Shown here in pieces: positions 44,340 to 53,287 of a DNA stretch of 64,000 nt (its first letter is position 1; each line of letters starts with the position of its first letter). A program made the position numbers and the translations under genes. The stretch lies in assembly GCF_031569985.1 (NCBI RefSeq), contig NZ_JAMQKA010000001.1, forward strand, positions 315,077 through 379,076. Reading direction: 5' to 3'. A model generated the notes under the pieces. It did no database searches and was not told where the DNA came from. It saw only the letters and a list, made by a program, of their open reading frames with translations. The stretch is from JAMQKA01 sp031569985. GTDB lineage: Bacteria > Bacteroidota > Rhodothermia > Balneolales > Balneolaceae.

Positions 44340-45161
44340 ATGAAATACACCACCCTTTCCTTTTATCTGGTATCTTTTGCAATAACATTAATACTGTATG
44401 GCTGCGACCTTTCCAATTCCAACTCTCTCTCAAATCGGACTGGCTGGGAGCTCGGTCCCGAAATAATTAACGGGCCTGAAGAAGAGCTAACTGAAGAGCA
44501 ACAGAACGCCTATCGGGCAGATGCTGAAAGACTGGCAATTCGATACGTCAACAACTCTAACTCCAGCGAAACTTCCGTACCCGACAAGCTGGCAGAAAAT
44601 CTATATAACGGGCTGATCCATATTGCCACTTCCGGGCTCCAGAAAGCGCAGGAAGTAACCGACGAATTCCAAATTCATGCCCGGGTCCCCTCCCACCCGC
44701 GACAGGTTGTTGTTCATGTTGATACAACGGCCACGTGGACGAAAGCCTGGAAAAATGAAGAAACATTGACCGGCAATGCAGAGATAGATGAACTGATCAA
44801 TGAGTTTGACCTGTCATTAGTCGAATATAAGATGTTGGAGTCCAGCTCTCATGCCATAGTAACACTGCAATCAGATCGCGTAGTCAATGTATTTGCAGTC
44901 GGGGGTTTGTTTAAAAAACACCAAGATATTACGGAAGCCGGTTCCGAAATGATTACCGATGGCGATGAAATAAACGTGCTATTCTTTAGCAACGAACTCA
45001 GGTATTATTTTGAGATGGGATTTGGGGATTGTCCCTCGGGCTGCACAAGCTCTCACACCTGGTTGTTCACGGTCAGCGGAAATGGATCTGTCAATTTTCT
45101 GGGTGAAGAGGGAGACCCCCTTCCCGGAAAGCAACATTTACCGGATAAACCACAGTTCTAA
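44340..45161 (+). CDS. Hypothetical lipoprotein next to the TonB receptor
   Basis: I do not recognise this 273-residue protein. A lipoprotein signal ends in ITLILYGC (Cys about residue 22), followed by a polar linker. The body is mixed alpha/beta, with a two-cysteine motif near the end in GDCPSGCTSSHTWLFTV and then GNGSVNFLGEEGDPLPGKQH. Such Cys-Pro-Ser-Gly-Cys ends occur in uncharacterised Bacteroidota lipoproteins. It begins 156 bases after the receptor and is probably in its regulon, perhaps a surface-exposed ligand-binding partner. ATG 44340 is the only sensible start. No enzymatic motif seen. Confidence 0.65.
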   Translation: MKYTTLSFYLVSFAITLILYGCDLSNSNSLSNRTGWELGPEIINGPEEELTEEQQNAYRADAERLAIRYVNNSNSSETSVPDKLAENLYNGLIHIATSGLQKAQEVTDEFQIHARVPSHPRQVVVHVDTTATWTKAWKNEETLTGNAEIDELINEFDLSLVEYKMLESSSHAIVTLQSDRVVNVFAVGGLFKKHQDITEAGSEMITDGDEINVLFFSNELRYYFEMGFGDCPSGCTSSHTWLFTVSGNGSVNFLGEEGDPLPGKQHLPDKPQF

Positions 45162-45312
45162 ATTGATACTCTGCTGTATCTTGAGGTTGCACTCATGTAG
45201 TTCTTATTGAATTTTATACCCATTCTTGTGATCATGTGATATAGTCATGGACAATGAATTTTTCTTTCGCTCTGCTGGTTATAAAGTAGTAACAAAAACC
45301 AAGTGAACACTT

Positions 45313-46425
45313 ATGTATTTCAAATATCAACAGTGGGATGAGCGTTTTCGAAAAGGAACCGGTAAAACCCCGTTTGACACCCTGTGGGATCTTTTCCAGG
45401 AGTTGTTGACTGTGGCCAGTGGAGATGTCGCCCAAGCCCTGCGGTGGTTAACCGAACTGGACAATGAATACGGTATGACGGATCAGTTCGACGATGGTTA
45501 TGGATTAGGTGACTTTGTTGAGGAGATGAAGGAGCGCGGTTATATCCGGGAAGATGGTGAGCAGCAACAAATCGTTATAACCCGGAAAACCGAACGAAGT
45601 CTGCGTCAACGTTCGCTTGAAGAAATTTTTAAAGATCTTAAAAAAGGAAGTACTGGTGGACACAAGACCAACTACACCGGTACCGGGCGGGAACGCCAAC
45701 CTGAGACCCGTCCCTGGCACCAGGGTGATGATATCAGTAATATTGACAGCGTCGGTACTATGATGAACATGCTGAAGCACAGCTCCATTGACCAGGTGAA
45801 CCTGCATGAAGATGATCTGCGCGTGCATGACACCGATCACTATAGCTCTGCTGCCACCGTATTATTAATTGATTTAAGCCACTCAATGATTCTCTATGGT
45901 GAAGACCGTATCACCCCGGCAAAGAAAGTCGCTATGGCGCTCTCAGAGCTTATTATGAGGGACTACTCCAAAGACTCGCTGGATATTGTGGCTTTTGGCA
46001 ATGAGGCGTGGAAGGTAAATATTGAGGATCTGCCCTACCTTGAAGTCGGTCCCTATCACACAAATACGAAGCAGGCGCTTGAGTTGGCCCGGCATACGCT
46101 GCACCGGCGCAAGTTTACCAACAAGCAGGTGTTTATGATCACCGACGGGAAACCATCCTGCATGATTGAAAATGGAAAGATGTACAAAAACAGTTATGGG
46201 CTGGATCGTAAAATTGTTAACAAAGTGCTGGACGAAGCAGTGAAATGCCGGCGGGATGATATTACCATCACCACCTTCATGATTGCGCGCGACCCCTATC
46301 TGCAGGATTTCGTGCGTGAGCTTACGGAAGCGAACAAGGGACGGGCGTATTTCTCCTCCCTGGATAATCTTGGTGAATATATTTTTGAAGACTACATCAA
46401 GAACAGGAAACGCCGAATGAAGTAG
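45313..46425 (+). CDS. VWA-domain protein (CoxE/metallochaperone-type)
   Basis: A 370-residue cytoplasmic protein. The N-terminal 140 residues are helical and charged (FKYQQWDERFRKGTGKTPFD). The C-terminal von Willebrand A domain has the MIDAS triad: LLIDLSHSMILYGEDR (DxSxS), a Thr in PYHTNTKQAL, and FMITDGKPSC. Proteins of this type usually work with a MoxR-type AAA+ ATPase to load metals or remodel enzymes, but no ATPase gene is in the window. The gene stands alone between the receptor cluster and a repeat region. Function otherwise unknown. Confidence 0.75.
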   Translation: MYFKYQQWDERFRKGTGKTPFDTLWDLFQELLTVASGDVAQALRWLTELDNEYGMTDQFDDGYGLGDFVEEMKERGYIREDGEQQQIVITRKTERSLRQRSLEEIFKDLKKGSTGGHKTNYTGTGRERQPETRPWHQGDDISNIDSVGTMMNMLKHSSIDQVNLHEDDLRVHDTDHYSSAATVLLIDLSHSMILYGEDRITPAKKVAMALSELIMRDYSKDSLDIVAFGNEAWKVNIEDLPYLEVGPYHTNTKQALELARHTLHRRKFTNKQVFMITDGKPSCMIENGKMYKNSYGLDRKIVNKVLDEAVKCRRDDITITTFMIARDPYLQDFVRELTEANKGRAYFSSLDNLGEYIFEDYIKNRKRRMK

Positions 46426-46527
46426 CATGCTCTAAAAGAGATGTCATCTCTCTGTAGTCATCTTAAGAAGCACTGAATGTGCTTAACCCTCCCAGCTCTA
46501 ATGCCTTTCCCATATGAAGGCAAATTT

Positions 46528-46671
46528 CATTACTATGTAAATCAAAATTACATAGTAATGAGAATCCAATTCACATAGTAAGGAAAATTGCATTAACATA
46601 GGTATGTGAAGGGGAATTACATAGTAATGTGAATCGGATTCACATAATAAGGAAAATCGGAATCACGTAGT
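46528..46671. repeat. Palindromic TTACATAGTAATG repeats, partly tandem (period 69)
   Basis: CATTACTATGTAA (46528-46540) and TTACATAGTAATG (46548-46560) form a perfect 13-base-pair inverted repeat with a seven-base loop. The block starting ATTACATAGTAATG at 46547 recurs at 46616, and the following bases GAATC, ATTCACATA, TAAGGAAAAT and ACATAG/ACGTAG are shared, giving two diverged tandem copies of about 69 bases. Confidence 0.75.
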
Positions 46672-46733
46672 TGAAAGATTTTAGCCTAACTAAATAAATA
46701 TTTGTGAAAACGTTGGCTAACCTGATTTATAAC

Positions 46734-46767
46734 AAAAAAAGCCCCAAACATAACATTCGGGGCTTTT
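46734..46767. terminator. Bidirectional terminator between the VWA gene and skp
   Basis: AAAAGCCCC pairs with GGGGCTTTT around a 13-base loop (AAACATAACATTC), with an A-run on the left and T-run on the right, so it can end transcription from both sides. It lies 27 bases past the last skp stop. Confidence 0.85.
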
Positions 46768-46793
46768 ACTTTATAATTTTCTAAAACTAGTGG

Positions 46794-47342
46794 TTAAATA
46801 CCCAGCTGCTGCATCACCTGGTCGGTTATGTCATATTGCTCACGAGCACTGGGAGAAGCATAGAGAATAATCACATCGCCGTTGCTTGTGGTTGTGTTCA
46901 GCACATATGTCAGGCCTCGCTCCTCTGCAACAGTATTTATCGCTTCCTCAATCTGCTGTAGCAGTGGTCCAACAAGCTCTTGCTGTTTTTGCTGAATTTC
47001 CTGCTGAAGCTGGGTTTGAAATTGCTGCAGTTCCGTCTGCAGTTGTCCCAGTCGTTGCTCTTCCTTTTGTTTGGCCTCTTCCGAGATAACAGCGGACTTC
47101 TGTTGATAGGCCGTTACCTGCTCCTGGAAAGAAGCCTGCTTATCCTGCAGCTCCTGTCGCTTGCGGTCAGCAAAATTTTGCAGGCGCTGCTGAACGGCTT
47201 TCATTTCAGGCATCTTGCTTAGGATAGCCTGTGGATCCACATAGCCGATTGAGAGATTGTTTTGTGCCTGCGCATTTTGCAGATTGACCAACCCTGAAAA
47301 TGCCAAACATAAAATTAAAAACGTAGTAGCTCGCTTAAACAT
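46794..47342 (-). CDS. OmpH/Skp family periplasmic chaperone (third copy)
   Basis: A 182-residue Skp-like chaperone that holds unfolded outer-membrane proteins in the periplasm for the BAM complex. A signal peptide (cut near NAQAQ) precedes the typical IGYVDPQAILSKMPEMKAVQ, a long glutamine-rich coiled coil (QQFQTQLQQEIQQKQQELVG) and VAEERGLTYVLNTT. Last of three tandem paralogues downstream of bamA. The second copy is the closest relative by eye, so recent local duplication is likely. Confidence 0.88.
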   Translation of the reverse strand: MFKRATTFLILCLAFSGLVNLQNAQAQNNLSIGYVDPQAILSKMPEMKAVQQRLQNFADRKRQELQDKQASFQEQVTAYQQKSAVISEEAKQKEEQRLGQLQTELQQFQTQLQQEIQQKQQELVGPLLQQIEEAINTVAEERGLTYVLNTTTSNGDVIILYASPSAREQYDITDQVMQQLGI

Positions 47343-47372
47343 AATTGGTAGCTCTTTTGATATTATTCTGGA

Positions 47373-47912
47373 TTAATTTGAGTCGCTATTCATGCGATTC
47401 AGAACCTGCTGAGTGATATTCAATTTCTGATCAGCAGAATAGAAAATAATGGTTTCGCCCATTCCGGTGGTTTCATTCAACACAAAATCGAGCCCATTTG
47501 CCTCTGCAACAGTCGCTATAGCCTGGTCCATCCGGTTATAGATGGGAGCCATAAGCTCGGAACGTCGCTGCTGTATCTGCTGCTGCACGCTCTGCTGCAA
47601 CTCCCTCAACTCCTGCTCTTGGGTGGCAAGCTCCTGTTGACGTTGTTGCTGCTGCTGTTCTGACATCGATGCGGCATTCTGTTGAAACGTGCTCACCGCC
47701 TGTTGAAAATCTGTACTTTTTTGTGAAAGCTCAGATCTTCTTTCTTCAATATATGAGCTCAACTTCTGTTCAATTTCAGCTCGTTCAGGAAGTTGGCTCA
47801 AGACCTCCTGTGGATTCATATAACCCACTTTGAGATCTTGATTCTGACCGAGTGCAGTAACTGAAGCTGCAAATAAAAGGACAAAAGCTGTAGTGAGTAG
47901 CTTTCTAAGCAT
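47373..47912 (-). CDS. OmpH/Skp family periplasmic chaperone (second copy)
   Basis: A 179-residue paralogue of the flanking genes. The signal peptide is cut near VTALGQ, then VGYMNPQEVLSQLPERAEIE, a Gln-rich coiled coil (MSEQQQQQRQQELATQEQEL) and VAEANGLDFVLNETTGMGET. It lies 30 bases upstream of the third copy and 54 bases after the first. Expected to form trimers with tentacle-like helices. Gln content is higher than in the first copy, which may reflect expansion of CAG/CAA codons. Confidence 0.88.
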   Translation of the reverse strand: MLRKLLTTAFVLLFAASVTALGQNQDLKVGYMNPQEVLSQLPERAEIEQKLSSYIEERRSELSQKSTDFQQAVSTFQQNAASMSEQQQQQRQQELATQEQELRELQQSVQQQIQQRRSELMAPIYNRMDQAIATVAEANGLDFVLNETTGMGETIIFYSADQKLNITQQVLNRMNSDSN

Positions 47913-47966
47913 AAATAATAAACTTTTAGCTGTTATAATGGCGTGTGATAATACTAACTATTTTTC

Positions 47967-48530
47967 TTAATTGCTTACCTCATTTTCACTGGTGGAGATC
48001 CCCAGTTCAATAAGTACCTCATCGTTTAAATTCCATTCCTGTTGAAAATAGAGCATGCTGGTATCGCCTGCCCTGTCGAACACGAAATCATATCCATTAC
48101 GGTCGGCTACCGTATTTATTGCCTCAAATACTTTTCTCTGTATCGGTTCCAACAGCGCTTTTTGCTGTAAGAAGTATTCGCCCTCCGCTCCAAACTTCTG
48201 TTCCATGTACTGCTCGCGCTGGCGCACCTGCTGCCTGATATCGGCCTGCTTTTGCTTTCGTACTTCATCAGTATACAGAATCTCCCTGTCAGCAAAATCC
48301 TGTTTAAGCTCTTCAATCTCGTTCTGCATGCGTTCCAGTTCATTCTTCCACTCCTGGCTTAGCTTACGCAATTGCTGATCTATACCTTTATACTCAGGCA
48401 TCTGCTCCAAAATTCTGTCCGTATTCACATACCCGATCTTTTGAGTCTGAGCAACCGCAGAAGAAGCAAACAGCAAACACGCTGCGGTGAAAGATAACAG
48501 CAGTAAGCTATATGAACGGAGTGCACCCAT
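47967..48530 (-). CDS. skp: OmpH/Skp family periplasmic chaperone (first copy)
   Basis: About 187 residues. The signal peptide (LLLLSFTAACLLFASSAVAQ) is followed by KIGYVNTDRILEQMPEYKGI, the canonical OmpH start, a charged coiled coil (WKNELERMQNEIEELKQDFA) and VADRNGYDFVFDRAG. I use ATG 48528-48530, because the longer open frame runs back into the bamA coding end. It starts one base after the bamA stop, so the two are tightly coupled. Less Gln-rich than the other copies and probably the ancestral one. Confidence 0.9.
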   Translation of the reverse strand: MGALRSYSLLLLSFTAACLLFASSAVAQTQKIGYVNTDRILEQMPEYKGIDQQLRKLSQEWKNELERMQNEIEELKQDFADREILYTDEVRKQKQADIRQQVRQREQYMEQKFGAEGEYFLQQKALLEPIQRKVFEAINTVADRNGYDFVFDRAGDTSMLYFQQEWNLNDEVLIELGISTSENEVSN

Positions 48531-48531
48531 A

Positions 48532-51021
48532 TTAGAACGGGGTACCAATGTTAAACAGGAACTCCCATTCCCCTGCGTTGACAGGTGGGTTCGTGCCCGG
48601 CAGGCCATCAAGTCGATAACCGTAACTTAAGTCTACGAGACCCAAAATCGGCAGGAAGATACGGACGCCAACACCGGTTGCCCGTTTAACATTGAACGGG
48701 GAGAAGTCCTCCAGATTTAAGTATGCATTACCTGCATCGGTAAAGAGATATGGGATAACCTGCACCTGGTCTTCACTCACGGCAGGATATCGGAGCTCAA
48801 GAGAATATTTGCTGTACAAACGGCCGCCCACCTCCTCGCCGTCTATCCTCGGGGTGATGGAGCCGTTGTTGCCGCCCGGATAACCGCGGAGGTCAATATT
48901 GTCATTGATAAAACTCTGTCGTTGCTGCAGCTGCGTTCCACCAAGCATAAACCGCTGAAAATTGCTGCGTTGGCCGGATCCAAGATACCCGAGATATCCA
49001 TATTCAACGGTATTGGTAAATACCAGCTTACCGGCCAGTGTAGTGTGATTCTGATATGATGTTTTTGCCTTGTAGAATTGGGCAAATGAGGGCAGTGGCG
49101 GTGCAACCTCCAGGGAGAACATCAGCTTGGAACCGCTCGTCGGAGAAATCGGGTTATCCAGCGAGTTCCGTTCAATAACCTCTTTAATACTCAAAATACT
49201 GGACGTACCTTCTGCAAGGAATGAGGCACCGCCGGCCACATCATAGAGTTGATAAGAAAGTACGGTGCGCTGTGTGAAATAGTCATCCGGCCATTTCAGG
49301 CGTTTACCGAGTGAAACGCTGCTTGAAAAGAGCTCGTTACGGATGTTGGTGTTGCGATACTTGATCAGGTTGTAGTTGAAGTTGACACCGAGTGACAGTG
49401 GCTTACCGCTGAGCCATGGTTCCTGGAAACCGAAGTTATAACTCTGGTACCCACTCCCGGTAACCTGAACGCCAAGGGAAAGTTTTTGGCCGTCTCCGGA
49501 GGGAATCGGGTTAAAGCCTTCGCCGCGAAGTGCCCGCCCCATCGAAAAGTTGTTGAAATTGAGCTTGGCAGAGAGAATCAACCCGATACCGCGTCCTCCA
49601 AATCCACCGGAGAACTCAAAGTTATCGGTACTCTGGGATTCATCCAGCTCATAACGAATATCAACCGTTTTATCCTGGTAATTGGGCTCGGGGACTGGCG
49701 TAATGTTTTTAGCCTGAAAATACCCCAGGGTTCCCAACTCGCGTACGGTCCGCACAATAGCCTGACGACTGTAGGTTTCACCGGGAATCGTTCGCAGGGT
49801 TCGGCGTACCACATCATCGTGTGTTTTTGTATTGCCGGTGAATGACACTTCGCTAATCGTGGCAATTTCATCCTCAACAATATTCAGGTGGATGTCCAGC
49901 GAATCTTCGGCGACGACATTTATTTCAGGCTGCACCTGGAAAAAGAGGTACCCGATATTGTGATAAAGGCTGGTTACATCAGTACTTCCCTGTGTGTACT
50001 GGAGGTTTTCATCAAATTTTGATTCGTTAAATACATCGCCTTTTTGGAACCCAAGAGCCTGGGTTAAACGCTCGTCGGAATAGACCGTATTCCCTTCCCA
50101 GGTAATGTTACGAACTTTGTACTGGGGACCTTCATTGACCTTGATCCAAACGCCAACCCCTTCTTTATCATCTTTGTAATTGTAGGTAAAGACCGAATCT
50201 TCGACGATTCGAAAATCACGAAATCCATTTTCGGCATAGAATGACCGTAGATTGCTTTTCGCCTCTTCGTAATCTTCCTGCTTAAAAAGCTTTTTGGAGA
50301 AAAACTTCCACCAGCGGTCTTCCTTAATGGTATCCAGCGTCTTTCGAAGTTTCTTCTCATCATATTGATCATTCCCCTCAAAGCGGATATCCTTGATCTC
50401 AAGTCGTTCGCCGGGATCAATATCAAAATACATGGTTACCCGGTTGCGCACGGTATCCGGTTCACTGGTCGAAACATCAACTTCAGTAAACCAGTATCCC
50501 TTTTCCCTGTAGAACCTTTTTATCGTATTAATCGCCTGCGTCTTCGAAGATTTGTCTACAGCAAAACCAGACAGCAGGTTCAGTCGCTCTCGCAGGTCAC
50601 TCCGCTGAGACCGTTTCACTCCCCGGATCTCATAATCGGAAAGCCGCGGTTGTTCCACCACACTAATCTGCAGGTGTATACCATTTGCTGTAGATCCTAC
50701 CTGGTTGATCTCAATGTCTGAAAATATGCCTGTTCTGTTGAGCCTTTTGATAGCCTGCGAAATATCATCACCGGGAATGGTAATGGTTGATCCGACTTCT
50801 AGTCCACTGGTGTTTTTAATAAATGAGGGGCGGACCGTATGGCTGCCTCCCTCCACCGTAAGGCTGAGTATCTCATACTGGCTGGGAGTGACCTCCAACG
50901 GGTTGTTGATCTCAATATCCAACGAGTCGGCAGCTGTATCTTGCGCATAACCGATAGTTGAGAGAACGGTAAAAAATGTAAGTAGAAAGAATAGAGCTTT
51001 AGTAAATAAGCGTTGAATCAC
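48532..51021 (-). CDS. bamA: Outer-membrane assembly factor BamA
   Basis: About 829 residues. The signal peptide (KALFFLLTFFTVLSTIGYAQ) is followed by five POTRA-type repeats (for example LSLTVEGGSHTVRPSFIKNT, IKDIRFEGNDQYDEKKLRKT, VRNITWEGNTVYSDERLTQA, ISEVSFTGNTKTHDDVVRRT). An Omp85 barrel follows, with the GGFGGRGIGL entry, the GYPGGN loop, and a C-terminus EFLFNIGTPF ending in Phe. It is the essential insertase of the BAM complex. I place the start at GTG 51019-51021; the longer open frame overlaps uppS by over 100 bases. Order uppS-bamA-skp is common in this phylum. Confidence 0.93.
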   Translation of the reverse strand: MIQRLFTKALFFLLTFFTVLSTIGYAQDTAADSLDIEINNPLEVTPSQYEILSLTVEGGSHTVRPSFIKNTSGLEVGSTITIPGDDISQAIKRLNRTGIFSDIEINQVGSTANGIHLQISVVEQPRLSDYEIRGVKRSQRSDLRERLNLLSGFAVDKSSKTQAINTIKRFYREKGYWFTEVDVSTSEPDTVRNRVTMYFDIDPGERLEIKDIRFEGNDQYDEKKLRKTLDTIKEDRWWKFFSKKLFKQEDYEEAKSNLRSFYAENGFRDFRIVEDSVFTYNYKDDKEGVGVWIKVNEGPQYKVRNITWEGNTVYSDERLTQALGFQKGDVFNESKFDENLQYTQGSTDVTSLYHNIGYLFFQVQPEINVVAEDSLDIHLNIVEDEIATISEVSFTGNTKTHDDVVRRTLRTIPGETYSRQAIVRTVRELGTLGYFQAKNITPVPEPNYQDKTVDIRYELDESQSTDNFEFSGGFGGRGIGLILSAKLNFNNFSMGRALRGEGFNPIPSGDGQKLSLGVQVTGSGYQSYNFGFQEPWLSGKPLSLGVNFNYNLIKYRNTNIRNELFSSSVSLGKRLKWPDDYFTQRTVLSYQLYDVAGGASFLAEGTSSILSIKEVIERNSLDNPISPTSGSKLMFSLEVAPPLPSFAQFYKAKTSYQNHTTLAGKLVFTNTVEYGYLGYLGSGQRSNFQRFMLGGTQLQQRQSFINDNIDLRGYPGGNNGSITPRIDGEEVGGRLYSKYSLELRYPAVSEDQVQVIPYLFTDAGNAYLNLEDFSPFNVKRATGVGVRIFLPILGLVDLSYGYRLDGLPGTNPPVNAGEWEFLFNIGTPF

Positions 51022-51067
51022 GATTTTCTTTGATCGCAGATTAGACTTCTGAATTAAGTTGAGTGTA

Positions 51068-51889
51068 CTAAACGTAAGAACCGGCCTTTTTCTTTTGTGA
51101 ATTATTATTTTCCAATTTTCCGAATCTCCGTTCGCGGCTCTGATACGATTGAATGGCTTTATAGAGCTCATCTCGGCGGAAATCCGGCCAATAGGTCTCT
51201 GTAATATACAGTTCAGAATAGGCCAGTTGCCAGAGAAGAAAGTTACTTATTCGGTATTCTCCACTGGTCCGGATAATAAGATCGGGGTCCGGAATTTCAG
51301 CAGTCGAAAGGTGTGAACTTATTACATTGTCGTCAATTTCTTCGGGATCGATTTCACCTTCTTTCACCTGCTCAGCCAGTTTCTTCACGGCCTCGGTAAT
51401 ATCCCAGCGGCCCGAATAACTAAGAGCCAGACACAAGTGAAGCCGCGTATTATCACAAGTTAAATCAGCCGCTTCTTGCAGTTCTTCCTGGCATTTTTTG
51501 GGAAAACGTTCAATCTGTCCTATAGTAGCCAGTTTTATATTGTTTTTGTGAAGATTTTCGGCCTCTTTTTTCAACGAATTCACCAACAAACGCATCAAGG
51601 CATTAACCTCTGCTTTGGGTCGCCCCCAGTTTTCAGTTGAAAAAGCATAGAGCGTCAAATACTCCACACCAAGCTGTGCACAGGCTTCGGTTATATCACG
51701 CACCGAATCAACACCTGCTTTATGGCCAAAAGCCCTGATATTACCTTTACTCTGGGCCCACCGACCATTGCCATCCATAATGATGGCTACGTGTCTGGGG
51801 ACTTCGCCCGAAGCAACAAGGTCCTGTTGCTTCTGCTTGTCCACAACATCCTGTTCTTTATCTGTAAGCTTAATCGGTTCCAATGACAT
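51068..51889 (-). CDS. uppS: Undecaprenyl diphosphate synthase (isoprenyl transferase)
   Basis: A 273-residue cis-prenyltransferase that makes the C55 carrier lipid for peptidoglycan and polysaccharides. The substrate motif HVAIIMDGNGRWAQSKG has the catalytic Asp. LTLYAFSTENWGRP, LALSYSGRWDITEA and DLIIRTSGEYRISNFLLWQL with ELYITETYWPDF complete the family pattern. About 30 residues precede the core. The ATG is at 51887-51889. Its product also feeds polysaccharide assembly in general, but no direct link to the Pel-like locus is implied. Confidence 0.96.
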   Translation of the reverse strand: MSLEPIKLTDKEQDVVDKQKQQDLVASGEVPRHVAIIMDGNGRWAQSKGNIRAFGHKAGVDSVRDITEACAQLGVEYLTLYAFSTENWGRPKAEVNALMRLLVNSLKKEAENLHKNNIKLATIGQIERFPKKCQEELQEAADLTCDNTRLHLCLALSYSGRWDITEAVKKLAEQVKEGEIDPEEIDDNVISSHLSTAEIPDPDLIIRTSGEYRISNFLLWQLAYSELYITETYWPDFRRDELYKAIQSYQSRERRFGKLENNNSQKKKAGSYV

Positions 51890-51954
51890 CCTAAAGAGTT
51901 ATTTAAAAGCTCATTATATTAGCGCTTTATACTCGGTTATTCAAGCAACATAAC

Positions 51955-52431
51955 TTATAAGCTGTCTATTTGTTGTGTAAGAGAAATCATTTCCAATACT
52001 GCAAGTGCCGCCTCGGTTCCTTTATTTCCTTTTGAAGATTCTGCATCGGCACGTATGGTGGCCTGTTCAACGGTGTCGGTAGTGAGTACGCCGAAGGCCA
52101 CGGGTTTGCCCGATGAAAGATTGAGATCCGATATTCCCCTGTTGACGGCATTGCACACATAATCAAAATGGGGGGTATCTCCACGAATGACCGCCCCAAT
52201 GGCAATTACACCATCTACCTTGTCCAGTAGTTTTTTTACGGTTAGGGGCAACTCATATGAACCGGGACAGCGAACTACGATAATATCCTCTTCGGAAATC
52301 CCTTTACTTTTTAGCAGGTCAAGTGCACCGTCAAGCATCTTGTCGGTTACAAAGGAGTTCCACCGCGCCGCAGCAATACCGATCTTGTAGGAGTTTTCTG
52401 TTAAATCTGCTTCAATTGTTTGAACTGGCAT
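51955..52431 (-). CDS. ribH: 6,7-dimethyl-8-ribityllumazine synthase
   Basis: A 158-residue lumazine synthase, penultimate step of riboflavin synthesis. Family motifs are IGIAAARWNSFVTDKMLDGA, VRCPGSYELPLTVKKL, GAVIRGDTPHFDYVCNAVNR (with the catalytic His) and PVAFGVLTTDTVEQAT. It normally forms 60-mer or smaller capsids. Start ATG 52429-52431. No other rib genes are adjacent, and no FMN riboswitch was seen upstream. Confidence 0.96.
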   Translation of the reverse strand: MPVQTIEADLTENSYKIGIAAARWNSFVTDKMLDGALDLLKSKGISEEDIIVVRCPGSYELPLTVKKLLDKVDGVIAIGAVIRGDTPHFDYVCNAVNRGISDLNLSSGKPVAFGVLTTDTVEQATIRADAESSKGNKGTEAALAVLEMISLTQQIDSL

Positions 52432-52444
52432 CCAAATATGTTGT

Positions 52445-53284
52445 TTATACTGATATTTTCTTTCGCTGTTCTGTCATTCTTTTCAGACTGCTGACCTGGG
52501 TAAGGCTCATGGTAACAATTCCAAAATGACGAAGATAGCCGCTCCCATTGCCGTGGTAGTCGCTACCACCGGTAATGAGGAGATTATTTTCTTGGGCAAA
52601 TTTTTGGAAATATTTTTGCTGTTCATAATCATGGCTGGGATGAATCACCTCAATTCCGTCGAGTCCTGCTTCTACCCATTCCTCAAGTTCATCCTGTGTG
52701 TAAAACCTGTTTGGGTGAGCCAGCACCGTTGCCCCGCCGGCATCTTTTACAGCCTGTATCGCCTCCAGATGAGAAGCATAATAATTTTGGATCGGGCCAA
52801 GCGCGTGATTTCCCAGGTACCGGATAAAAGCCTCTTTAGCACTGCCGACATACCCTTTCTTCACCAAGACAGACGCCGCGTGGGGACGCCCCACATTTCC
52901 ACCACTGGCTTCTGCACGCACCTCTTCCTTGTCAATATCAAGTCCCTGCTTCGCCAGCTCTCCCACAATCCACTCCATCCTCTCAAGGCGCGCTTTTTTA
53001 TGGTTGGACAAGAGTTTCTGGAATTCCGGATCTTCAGCATCAAAACAGTAGGCCAGCAGGTGACTTTCACTGCCGTTATAGTCGCAGGTAAGCTCAACGC
53101 CGGTCAACACTTCGACACCTATTTTTTCACCGGCCTCCCTCGCCCTGGCATACCCCTCAATGGTATCGTGATCGGTAATCGCTATAACCTCAAGCCCATT
53201 TTCACGGGCCAGGGGCGCAACCTCTTCAGGACGCAATCTCCCATCGGAGGCGGTAGTGTGGATATGTAAATCTGCCTTGCCCAA
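52445..53284 (-). CDS. PHP-domain phosphoesterase (RNase AM/YciV-like)
   Basis: A 279-residue PHP protein. Metal-binding residues lie in KADLHIHTTASDGRLRPEEV at the N-terminus, ITDHDTIEGYARA, GVELTCDY, TVLAHPNRF and ITGGSDYHGNG near the C-terminus. This full set and the length match the YciV/RNase AM group, which has 3',5'-nucleotide phosphatase or 5'-3' exoribonuclease activity. The start is TTG 53282-53284, three bases past the end of the protease gene. Thirteen bases separate it from ribH. Specific substrate inferred from family only. Confidence 0.88.
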   Translation of the reverse strand: MGKADLHIHTTASDGRLRPEEVAPLARENGLEVIAITDHDTIEGYARAREAGEKIGVEVLTGVELTCDYNGSESHLLAYCFDAEDPEFQKLLSNHKKARLERMEWIVGELAKQGLDIDKEEVRAEASGGNVGRPHAASVLVKKGYVGSAKEAFIRYLGNHALGPIQNYYASHLEAIQAVKDAGGATVLAHPNRFYTQDELEEWVEAGLDGIEVIHPSHDYEQQKYFQKFAQENNLLITGGSDYHGNGSGYLRHFGIVTMSLTQVSSLKRMTEQRKKISV

Positions 53285-53287
53285 AAA

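Larger units (their letters stand above)
46426..46793. other. Gene-free region with palindromic repeats
   Basis: These 368 bases lie between the convergent VWA gene and the skp genes. They hold a set of CATAGTAA-type palindromes and tandem copies (46528-46670) and a bidirectional terminator (46734-46767). No open frame of note. Confidence 0.6.

Noticed and set aside
46547..46671. Possible CRISPR array
   Set aside because: Only two diverged 69-base copies with no regular spacers and no cas genes; better described as palindromic tandem repeats.
51022..51171. Upstream extension of bamA into uppS
   Set aside because: It would overlap uppS by over 100 bases and place 50 charged residues before the signal peptide; GTG 51021 gives a normal signal peptide.
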